Shown here: piece by piece, positions 1 to 6,366 of the stretch
How positions within the stretch are numbered: the first letter of the stretch is position 1
Layout: the number at the start of each line of letters is the position of its first letter
From: Acidobacteriota bacterium
GTDB taxonomy: Bacteria > Acidobacteriota > Terriglobia > Terriglobales > Acidobacteriaceae
Direction: 5' to 3'
NCBI GenBank assembly: GCA_003224995.1
Contig: QIAI01000367.1
Coordinates: 1-6,857 of the forward strand
Length of the DNA stretch: 6,857 nucleotides
Notes under the pieces: generated by a model
The model's database searches: none
The model's input: only the letters and a program-made list of their open reading frames with translations
Told to the model about the DNA's origin: nothing
Program-made: the position numbers and the translations under genes

Positions 1-1
1 C

Positions 2-652
2 GAGTTGATGCTGGGCAACCCGGAGGCCGGCGAGAAGAATGGTGGAATGGGCTTGTACTGGAGAGTGGAGAAGGTGATTCGTGAATTGGAATCCTGCTCG
101 GGCTCGGTGGTAGGCGCCACCGGAGCGTTCTACGGAGTGCGGCGGGAATTCCTGCTTCCGATTCCACCGGAAACCTTGCTGGACGACGTCTACATCCCGA
201 TGCAGGTGGTGCGCGCCGGAAGCCGGGTGCGGTTTGAGCCGCGAGCCCGGGCATGGGATGTGCCGGACTTGGGAGCGGAGCGTGAGTTTGCCCGTAAGGT
301 GCGTACCCTGAGCGGCAACTACCAGCTCCTGCAGATGCAGCCCTGGTTGTTGACTCGGGCGAACCCGATCCGCTTCGAATTTATCAGCCACAAACTGCTG
401 CGGCTGGTAATTCCATTTGCGTTGCTGGCAGCTTTATTGGCATGCATGTTCCTCGCGCACCCTTTTTACCGAGCAGCATTTCTCCTGCAGTTAAGTTTTT
501 ATGCCTTCAGTCTGCTTGGAATGGCACACTTGAAAATCGGTCCGATTACCCGGGTGGGCGATGCTGCATTTACGTTCGTAGTGTTGAATACGGCGGCCAT
601 GGTAGCGTTCGCGAAATTCGTAACCGGGCGGAAGGTCGCATGGACGCGGTAA
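2..652 (+). CDS. Family 2 glycosyltransferase, membrane-anchored (C-terminal part, truncated by window start)
   Basis: The frame is open from the first bases, so the start and N-terminal donor-binding half lie upstream; about 216 residues are visible. GT2 hallmarks are the GATGAFYGVRR acceptor-side segment (113-145), the acidic pair DD followed by VYIP (182-187), which occupies the place of the catalytic-base motif, and RKVRTLSGNYQLL (from 293), the position of the Q/RxxRW-like motif of processive or membrane GT2 enzymes. After these come three hydrophobic stretches, around LLRLVIPFALLAALLA, FYRAAFLLQLSFYAFSLLG and FTFVVLNTAAMVAFA, which should be membrane helices holding the cytoplasmic catalytic domain at the inner membrane. 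The likely role is adding a sugar from a nucleotide donor to a lipid-linked glycan. Donor and acceptor cannot be told. It ends 55 bases before the ligase-like gene, consistent with one operon. The GT2 assignment is firm; substrate is unknown. Confidence 0.85.
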   Translation, partial: ELMLGNPEAGEKNGGMGLYWRVEKVIRELESCSGSVVGATGAFYGVRREFLLPIPPETLLDDVYIPMQVVRAGSRVRFEPRARAWDVPDLGAEREFARKVRTLSGNYQLLQMQPWLLTRANPIRFEFISHKLLRLVIPFALLAALLACMFLAHPFYRAAFLLQLSFYAFSLLGMAHLKIGPITRVGDAAFTFVVLNTAAMVAFAKFVTGRKVAWTR

Positions 653-707
653 GCAAGAGCACCGCTGGAAATTTTGGAAGCGGCGCGGGAAGGTATTGCG
701 GCTAACC

Positions 708-2072
708 ATGAACACGGAAATGCAATGGCAACCGGCCGATGGGATGGTGGCCCCTCCGGCTTCCCGCCGAACCACGCTGGCCTATCGCGCACTGGTGCTG
801 TTCTCGCTCTTCTATTTTTTCCGGCCAGAAGACTTCATCCCGGGTCTTGCCATTTTGCCCTGGAGCAAAATTTCCGGAGCAATCGCGCTGTTGGCGCTGG
901 TATTCGGAGTGAAGCGCAGGGACCGCGGGAAGCTGCCGCTGGAATGCAAGATCCTTCTCGTCCTTTTGCTGCACATGATCCTGACCGTGTTCACGGCGGC
1001 ATGGCGAGGCGGTGCCCTCGATACCGTCATCAACCGGTTTTCCAAGGGCGTGATTGTAGCCTTGCTGCTTGCCTTGGTAATCACCAAGATTCGCGAGTTG
1101 CGCACCCTTCTCTATATTCAGGCATTTGCGGTTGCGCTGGTCACGATCGCGTCGATTATTGTGCATCACACCACGGACGGACGTCTGATGGGAATTCAGA
1201 GGGGAATCCTGGAGAACCCGAACGACTTAGCCATGAACATCGCCATAAATTTTCCCCTGTGCATGGGCTTTTTGTTTGCTGCCAAGGGTGGACTGCGCAA
1301 GGCGATGTGGGCTTTCTTCATGATCTGGCTGCTGGTGGGGCTGGTGGCCACTTATTCGCGCAGCGGCATGATCGCCATGATGATCACCGCCATTATCTGC
1401 ATCTGGGAATTTGGCGTGAAGGGGCGCCGCTACCTGCTGGTGGGCGGTACCGTGATTCTTGGCGTTGTGGCGGTGGCAGGATTGGTTGCCTTCCCGAAGT
1501 ACAGGCAACGTATCGAGAGCTTGGTCCGCCGGCCAGCAGCAGGGTCGCTGGTCGGTGGGACGATGGAGGCACACGGGGAAGGCTCTCTGGAAGCGCGCAC
1601 CGAGTTGCTGAAGGAAAGCGTCAGCATCATGCTGCACAACCCGATTTTCGGAGTGGGCCCCGGGAATTTTCCGGCGGTAACCCACCAATGGCGCGTTGCA
1701 CACAATACCTACACTGAACTGGGTGCGGAGGCAGGAGTGCCGGCGCTAGTTTTGTTCATTGCCCTGCTGGTCACTTCCATGCGCCGCATTAAGAGGGTGT
1801 ACAAGATGCCGGGGTACGCTCAGGATCCCGACATACGAATCTGGGCCAGTTCCCTGTACGCCGCACTTGCGGGCTATGCTGCCGGCGCCATGTTTGCGTC
1901 GACGGAATACAACCTGTTTCCGTATTTCCTCGTGGGCTACATCTGCGCACTTTCCACCATCGCCAGCAAACCTGTCGAACCGCAAGCTGCTGGGAATGAT
2001 CCGCAAGGCGGCTCTCACCAGGAGCCTGGATATAAAGGAAACCCAGAACGCGAACTGGCCTGGAGTCGTTGA
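708..2072 (+). CDS. O-antigen ligase / polymerase family membrane protein (Wzy/WaaL-like)
   Basis: A 454-residue protein with about ten to twelve hydrophobic segments, for example near residues 26-38, 53-68, 81-97, 115-127, 133-152, 172-191, 200-215, 217-234, 242-263, 344-358, 381-397 and 403-420. A large hydrophilic loop lies between about 264 and 343. Known ligase/polymerase features are TYSRSG (215-220, conserved Arg), NPIFGVGPGNF (311-321) in the presumed periplasmic loop, and AHNTYTELGAEAG (331-343) with the conserved His. Members of this fold transfer undecaprenyl-linked glycan to an acceptor or polymerise repeat units on the periplasmic side; sequence alone does not separate the two jobs. 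I prefer ATG at 708: a TTG at 696 in the same frame sits almost on the GGAAGG (688-693), and an ATG at 720 is also possible. The tail after residue 420 is hydrophilic and probably cytoplasmic. It could equally be an exosortase-associated glycosylation ligase relative. Confidence 0.85.
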   Translation: MNTEMQWQPADGMVAPPASRRTTLAYRALVLFSLFYFFRPEDFIPGLAILPWSKISGAIALLALVFGVKRRDRGKLPLECKILLVLLLHMILTVFTAAWRGGALDTVINRFSKGVIVALLLALVITKIRELRTLLYIQAFAVALVTIASIIVHHTTDGRLMGIQRGILENPNDLAMNIAINFPLCMGFLFAAKGGLRKAMWAFFMIWLLVGLVATYSRSGMIAMMITAIICIWEFGVKGRRYLLVGGTVILGVVAVAGLVAFPKYRQRIESLVRRPAAGSLVGGTMEAHGEGSLEARTELLKESVSIMLHNPIFGVGPGNFPAVTHQWRVAHNTYTELGAEAGVPALVLFIALLVTSMRRIKRVYKMPGYAQDPDIRIWASSLYAALAGYAAGAMFASTEYNLFPYFLVGYICALSTIASKPVEPQAAGNDPQGGSHQEPGYKGNPERELAWSR

Positions 2073-2126
2073 AGAAATGCAGGAAAATCGGAAAGCGGAA
2101 CACGAACGGACCGGCACGAATACGGT

Positions 2127-2134
2127 GGAGGTGG
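2127..2134 (+). promoter_or_regulatory. Ribosome binding site deciding the GTG start of the amidotransferase
   Basis: GGAGGTGG lies 4-5 bases upstream of GTG at 2139. This fixes the start so that Cys is residue 2, which is required because the class II glutaminase uses the N-terminal Cys after Met removal. Confidence 0.75.
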
Positions 2135-2138
2135 CGCT

Positions 2139-4091
2139 GTGTGCGGAATAGCCGGAATGATCGGTCGTCCGGGCGAAGTGGCGGAAGCGGCGCACGTGCA
2201 TCGCATGTGCCAGGCCATCGTGCACCGCGGACCGGATGACGAAGGCATCTACGTACAAGGCCCCGTCGGGTTGGGAATGCGGCGCCTGAGCATCATTGAT
2301 CTCGCCGGGGGACACCAGCCGATTCACAACGAAGATAAAAGCATCTGGATCGTCTACAACGGCGAAGTTTACAACTTCCCGGAACTTCGCAAGTGGGTCG
2401 AGCAGCGCGGCCATAAACTCTACACGCATACCGATACCGAAGTCATCGTGCACCTGTACGAAGAACTGGGCGCCGACTGCGTGAAGAAGCTGCGCGGCAT
2501 GTTCGCGTTGGCTTTATACGACGAGCGGCGGCAAGCCCTGCTGCTGGCCCGCGATCGCCTGGGGAAGAAGCCGCTGCATTATGCTCTGCATCAGGGCCGC
2601 CTTCTATTCGGGTCGGAAATCAAAAGTATTCTCGCAGTGGCTCCCGAGTTGGCGGAAGTCGATCCGGAAGGAATGCTGCAATATTTTTATTTTGGCTACA
2701 TTCCTGACAGCCATAGCGCGTTTCGCCGCATTCACAAGCTACCTCCGGGACATGTGATGGAGTATGTGGACGGCAAAACCAGCGTGCGGGAATTCTGGGA
2801 TGTTCCGGAGTATGGCACGCATCCCGCGCTGACCGAAGAAGAGTGTCTTGAAGAACTCGAGCGGCGACTGACGGAGGCCGTGCGGATTCGCTTGATCAGC
2901 GATGTCCCTCTCGGTGCTCTGCTGAGCGGAGGCGTGGATTCCTCCATTATTGTTGCATTGATGGCGCGGGCCAGCGGCCAGCCGGTGAAGACGTTTTCGA
3001 TCGGCTTTGAAGCGGAAAAGTTCAATGAAGCCGAATACGCCCGCCTGGTAGCCCAGAAATTCTCGACCGACCACCATGAACTCATCCTGGATCCCAATCT
3101 CGAAGAGACCCTGACCTTTCTGTCCACGATGCTGGAAGAACCGTTTGGCGATTCTTCGATGTTGCCGACTTACTACGTGAGCCGGATGGCGCGGCAGCAT
3201 GTGACGGTCGCGTTATCAGGAGACGGCGGCGACGAGTTGTTCGCCGGTTACGATCGCTACCTGGTGGCGATGGAGCGGCGCAAGTTCGATCGCATTCCAG
3301 ACTGGCTCGGCCGCGTCTACCGCAACCAGGTACATCCCTGGGTACCGGCGGGCATGTATGGAAAGAATTTGGCGTGGAATGCGACCTTGACGGCGCGAGA
3401 TCGTTACCTGGACGATGTGTCGTATCTGCCGGTTCTGCACCGCGAGCGCAGCCTCTTCTCCAAGGACTTCCTGCAGATTGCCAGCCAACTTCCCGATCCG
3501 CTCGAATCATGGCGACATTACTACGACCACGCGCCGGCGAAGGATTCGTTGAGCCGTTTGCTTTACCTCGATACCAAAACCTATTTGGCGGCGGACATTC
3601 TGACCAAGGTGGACCGCATGAGCATGGCTACCTCGCTTGAGGTGCGGGTTCCCATGCTGGATCATGAATTTGTCGAGTGGGTCGCGGCCTTGCCCGTGGA
3701 TTGGAAGTTCAGGACTGGCACCCGTAAGTTCATTTTGAAGAAGTTGGCCGAGCGGCTGGGAATTCCGGCAGCCCTTCTGCATCGTCCGAAACAGGGTTTT
3801 CAGCTGCCCCTGGTCGACTGGATGCGCGACAGCATGAAGGATCAGTTCCTGCGCGTGTTGCTCGAGCCGCGCACTTTGCAGCGCGGTTATTTCAAGCCGG
3901 AAGCGGTGCGCGCGTTGATTGAGGAACATACCCGCGGAAGACGCAATCGATCCGGCCTTCTCTGGCGGATGCTGGTGCTGGAGTTGTGGCAGCGCAATTT
4001 TATGGAGGCAGGAGCGGCTCGCGGGAGTGTGGCCCCACCAATTTTCAATGCGGCGCTGGTCAATCACGGCGTAGCAGGGTCCACCGCATAA
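2139..4091 (+). CDS. asnB: Asparagine synthetase B-type glutamine-dependent amidotransferase
   Basis: A 650-residue two-domain enzyme. Residues 1 to about 200 form a class II glutamine amidotransferase: MCGIAG with catalytic Cys2, HRGPDDEG (29-36), RRLSIIDL (48-55), YNGEVYN (73-79) and TDTE (98-101), all places that bind or cleave glutamine. The C-terminal half is the ATP-pyrophosphatase synthetase domain: LSGGVDSS (262-269) is the PPi loop, and LSGDGGDELFAGYDRY (359-374) and TKVDRMSM (489-496) are further conserved blocks. Ammonia made in the first domain is used to amidate an adenylated carboxylate. Free asparagine synthesis is possible, but the location inside a polysaccharide operon, and the extended length compared with the roughly 550 residues of housekeeping AsnB, fit the exopolysaccharide/exosortase-associated subgroup thought to amidate sugar carboxylates. 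That substrate is an inference. It uses a GTG start 66 bases after the ligase gene. No key residue appears to be missing. Confidence 0.93.
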   Translation: MCGIAGMIGRPGEVAEAAHVHRMCQAIVHRGPDDEGIYVQGPVGLGMRRLSIIDLAGGHQPIHNEDKSIWIVYNGEVYNFPELRKWVEQRGHKLYTHTDTEVIVHLYEELGADCVKKLRGMFALALYDERRQALLLARDRLGKKPLHYALHQGRLLFGSEIKSILAVAPELAEVDPEGMLQYFYFGYIPDSHSAFRRIHKLPPGHVMEYVDGKTSVREFWDVPEYGTHPALTEEECLEELERRLTEAVRIRLISDVPLGALLSGGVDSSIIVALMARASGQPVKTFSIGFEAEKFNEAEYARLVAQKFSTDHHELILDPNLEETLTFLSTMLEEPFGDSSMLPTYYVSRMARQHVTVALSGDGGDELFAGYDRYLVAMERRKFDRIPDWLGRVYRNQVHPWVPAGMYGKNLAWNATLTARDRYLDDVSYLPVLHRERSLFSKDFLQIASQLPDPLESWRHYYDHAPAKDSLSRLLYLDTKTYLAADILTKVDRMSMATSLEVRVPMLDHEFVEWVAALPVDWKFRTGTRKFILKKLAERLGIPAALLHRPKQGFQLPLVDWMRDSMKDQFLRVLLEPRTLQRGYFKPEAVRALIEEHTRGRRNRSGLLWRMLVLELWQRNFMEAGAARGSVAPPIFNAALVNHGVAGSTA

Positions 4092-4305
4092 GTGCGAGCG
4101 AGGGCAGGGGAACGCCGGCGCGTCTTCGCAATGATCTAGGCTGATGGAAACCACCGAGGCAATCAAAACGGCCAGCGCTCAAACAAGTGCTCTGCGAAGC
4201 AAGGCGCCTGTTTTTGTGCTGGGCTGCCCACGTTCCGGCACGACGCTTCTCTACCATATGCTGCTCTCGGCGGGGAACTTTGCCTTGTACCGCGCCGAAT
4301 CCCAG

Positions 4306-4325
4306 GTTTTTAAAACAAGCGCAAT
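4306..4325 (+). other. First lesion in the sulfotransferase gene: out-of-frame junction
   Basis: Upstream the frame reads RAESQVF and then diverges into KTSAIC and a stop at 4330-4332. Downstream the family sequence resumes as NKRNLLNAWMHS from 4314, in a frame closed by TAA at 4311-4313. No single-base change joins them: two surplus bases are present. My recollection of relatives has about 14 more residues here, so a loss of about 40 bases is the simplest explanation. Confidence 0.65.
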
Positions 4326-4801
4326 TTGCTGAATGCCTGGATGCATAGCACGCTATTTACGAAAACCGGGCTGGACGCGAGAGAGATCGAGAAAGAAGTG
4401 ATGGCAGGGTGCGCCAATGCGGGCGATTTCCTGAGAATCGTCATGGAAGCCATGGCCCGCCAGCAGGGTGTAGAGCGCTGGGCGGACTGCACCCCCGACC
4501 ATTTGTTGGCGATTCCCCGGATCAAAGAAACCATTCCAAACGCGTTGATCGTTCACATCATTCGCGATGGGAGAGATGTTGCCCTGTCCCTCGAAAAACA
4601 GGGCTGGATTCGCCCTCTGCCGTGGGATCAAGGCAAGGAGTTGCAAGCGGCCGCACTTTACTGGGAATGGATCGTAAACACAGGGCGTGCTCATGGCAGA
4701 GCCTTAGGCGCGGATTATAAGGAGGTCCGCTACGAAGACTTGGTGGACGATCCGAACGCGACCTTGGCGGGGCTGGGTGAATTCATCGGACAGAAGCTGG
4801 A

Positions 4802-4899
4802 CTACTCCGAAATTGAACGAGTGGGGATCGGGTCGGTGAGCCAACCGAACCTACTCCGAGATTGAACGAGTGGGGATCGGGTCGGTGAGCCAACCGAAC
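4802..4899 (+). repeat. 49-base tandem direct repeat (two copies) inside the sulfotransferase gene
   Basis: Copy 1 is 4802-4850 and copy 2 is 4851-4899, directly abutting. They match at 48 of 49 positions; the only difference is A4811 versus G4860, at repeat position 10, which is a synonymous Glu third base (GAA/GAG) when each copy is read in the sulfotransferase frame. Both encode YSEIERVGIGSVSQPN. Because 49 is not a multiple of three, the second copy shifts the frame by one and leads to a stop at 4863-4865. Removing one copy joins SQPN to TSFGKDA in one frame. Confidence 0.95.
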
Positions 4900-5181
4900 A
4901 CCTCGTTCGGCAAGGATGCGCGTTCCGGAGGATTTCATCCCGTGGCTCGGTGGAAAAAAGCCATGACGCCGCGCGCACTGCAAGAAGTCGAATCCGTGAT
5001 TGGGGAGACGCTGCTCTCGCTGGGGTATGCACTCGGAGGTGCGCCGGTCGCCGAGTCCGCGCCCGCGCGCTTCCAGCGAATGCGCTCTCTCTATGAATGG
5101 TATTTCGGTACAAAGCTTGTATTAAAAACCAAAACCCCGTTCGGCCGCTGGTTCGCCAGTCGCGAATTGGAACTTGCCAGC

Positions 5182-6333
5182 ATGCGGAGCGAGAGCTCGA
5201 CGAATGCATTGTTGTCCGCGCGGGCGCCAGTTCGTGTTCTGCAAATCGGAAATTATCCTCCTCCGATGTGCGGCTGGGCCATCCAGTTGAAGTTGGTTAC
5301 CGAGGAGTTGCGGCGCCGGGGGCACGTTTGCGAAGTGCTGAAGATTAACGAAGGGCGCCAGATTAAAAGTCCGGAATACGTGGATGTGCAATCCGGCCCG
5401 GATTACCTCATAAAAATCTGGCTGTACTCTCTGCGCGGCTACCAGCTGAATGTGCACGTCAATGGCATGTCGAAAAAAGGGTACTGGCTGGCCATGGCGG
5501 CAGCAGTGACCGGCCGGTTTCTAAACCAACCGGCGCTGGTCACCTTTCATGGCGGACTCTCGCAGGATTTCTTTCCGCGCCATGATCGGAGTCTTGCGCA
5601 TCACGCCTTTAAGGCACTATTTCGGTTGGCAGGGAAGGTGGCCTGCGATAGCGAACCGATTCGCCAAGCTATTGTGCAATACGGGGTACCTGCTGAGAAC
5701 GTGCAATCCATCGCCACGTTTTCACCGCAGTATCTCCAGTTTGCCCAGGTGGAACTGCCGCCAGCGGTCGAGGCTTTTCTGGCCAGGTATCCCCGGGTTC
5801 TCCTTTCTTATGTCTCCTTCCGTCCAGAGTACAGGCTGGATGTTCTACGCGAGGGCATGCGGCGCTATCGCGAGCAGGATCCGGAAGCAGGGTTTATCTG
5901 GCTGGGATTTCCCGATAAAGAAGTGCCGGCTGCTGAACAATTTGTTGCCAACTGGCCGGCCGACGAACGCGCGAGTCTGCTTCTGCTGGGGAACCTGAAT
6001 CATGATCAATTTTTGACGCTCTTAACCCGTTGCTTCGTGTACCTGAGAACGCCCGCGTGTGACGGAGTTGCCGCTTCTGTGTTGGAATCGCTAGCCTTGG
6101 GTATTCCTGTGGTGGCCAGCGAGAACGGGCGACGTCCGGCAGGTGTGGTTACGTACGATGACCCCAGCGGTGCAGATATGGCTGACAAGCTTCGGTTCGT
6201 GCGTGAGCGCTATTCCGACGTGAAATCAGGTTTGGCATTTGAGATGAACGACGACAATGTGGGCCGCATGGCTGATTGGCTTGCAGGAATTTCCCTCGCA
6301 GAAGCAAGCGAAAGCACGGTCGCCGTACAATAG
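5182..6333 (+). CDS. GT4-type glycosyltransferase, in frame with the upstream sulfotransferase tail
   Basis: The GT-B fold protein is about 383 residues from ATG 5182. VRVLQIGNYPPPMCGW (residues 17-32) is the N-terminal beta strand and glycine-loop region, FHGGL (122-126) lies in the N-terminal domain, and DGVAASVLESLALGIPVVAS (from residue 294) is the C-terminal nucleotide-sugar site. In that motif the usual E-x7-E of GT4 enzymes reads D-x7-E (294 and 302). It would transfer a sugar from a nucleotide donor in the cytoplasm to a growing glycan. The start is uncertain: the frame is open from 4866 onward (GTG at 4870 is the first candidate), and sulfotransferase C-terminal sequence occupies about 4900-5160. 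I chose ATG 5182 because it lies between the two domains, although its ribosome binding site is poor (GGA about 11 bases upstream). A natural sulfotransferase-GT4 fusion is the alternative. The family call is good; donor and acceptor are unknown. Confidence 0.78.
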   Translation: MRSESSTNALLSARAPVRVLQIGNYPPPMCGWAIQLKLVTEELRRRGHVCEVLKINEGRQIKSPEYVDVQSGPDYLIKIWLYSLRGYQLNVHVNGMSKKGYWLAMAAAVTGRFLNQPALVTFHGGLSQDFFPRHDRSLAHHAFKALFRLAGKVACDSEPIRQAIVQYGVPAENVQSIATFSPQYLQFAQVELPPAVEAFLARYPRVLLSYVSFRPEYRLDVLREGMRRYREQDPEAGFIWLGFPDKEVPAAEQFVANWPADERASLLLLGNLNHDQFLTLLTRCFVYLRTPACDGVAASVLESLALGIPVVASENGRRPAGVVTYDDPSGADMADKLRFVRERYSDVKSGLAFEMNDDNVGRMADWLAGISLAEASESTVAVQ

Positions 6334-6356
6334 GCAGAAGCTCTGGCCAATTGCAT

Positions 6357-6366
6357 GGAGGTGATC
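6357..6366 (+). promoter_or_regulatory. Strong ribosome binding site deciding the start of the last gene
   Basis: GGAGGTGATC is an extended complement of the 16S 3' end. The GGAGG core ends five bases before GTG at 6367. An in-frame ATG at 6355 lies just upstream of this site and has no such site of its own, so GTG 6367 is preferred. Confidence 0.72.

Larger units (their letters stand above)
4144..5181 (+). pseudogene. PAPS-dependent sulfotransferase, broken by two frameshifting lesions
   Basis: The gene reads in three pieces. The N-terminal piece (4144-4311) contains PVFVLGCPRSGTTLLYH, the 5'-phosphosulfate-binding P-loop of sulfotransferases. A central piece in another frame (about 4314-4850) contains HIIRDGRDVALSL (from 4554), the 3'-phosphate-binding motif, then VRYEDLVDDP. 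The C-terminal piece (from 4900, back in the first frame) begins TSFGKDARSGGFHPVARW, the usual family ending region. The first break lies near 4309-4314, where family members have about 14 more residues between VF and the NxxxLLNAW helix. The second is a 49-base tandem duplication. As printed, translation from 4144 stops at 4332 after 62 residues. Repaired, the protein would have about 329 residues before the glycosyltransferase part, and would move sulfate from PAPS to a glycan or other hydroxyl. The ribosome binding site is weak (AGG at 4138). The family call is strong; whether the breaks are biological is unclear. Confidence 0.82.

Noticed and set aside
662..683. Possible hairpin (CCGCT ... 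AGCGG) between the GT2 and ligase genes
   Set aside because: The stem has only five pairs with a 12-base loop and no T-run, so it is too weak for a terminator.
674..1717. Long (347-residue) overlapping reading frame on the + strand inside the ligase gene
   Set aside because: The translation is rich in Arg, Gly, Pro and His with no recognisable domain. It overlaps a well-conserved membrane protein and starts at a TTG with no ribosome binding site; it is a GC-driven shadow.
2077..2151. 24-residue reading frame (MQENRKAEHERT...) in the gap before, and overlapping, the amidotransferase start
   Set aside because: It could be a coupled leader peptide, but it has no close ribosome binding site (GGAG about 11 bases away) and no recognisable feature, so there is nothing beyond chance to support it.
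1746..2453. 235-residue reading frame on the - strand across the ligase end and amidotransferase start
   Set aside because: It is antisense to two clear genes with intact family motifs, and its own translation shows no family features.
4092..4143. Gap between amidotransferase and sulfotransferase searched for terminator or promoter
   Set aside because: It is GC-rich with a short CGCCGGCG palindrome but has no stable hairpin with a T-tract and no convincing -35/-10 pair; it looks like an ordinary intra-operon spacer.
3507..4166. 219-residue reading frame on the - strand opposite the amidotransferase C-terminus
   Set aside because: It lies antisense to the conserved synthetase domain, with low-complexity His/Arg/Leu composition and no motif.
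4802..4899. Repeat considered as an attachment site, CRISPR unit or insertion footprint
   Set aside because: The copies abut with no spacer, are fully coding for family-typical protein sequence, and flank no inserted element, so a simple tandem duplication explains them.
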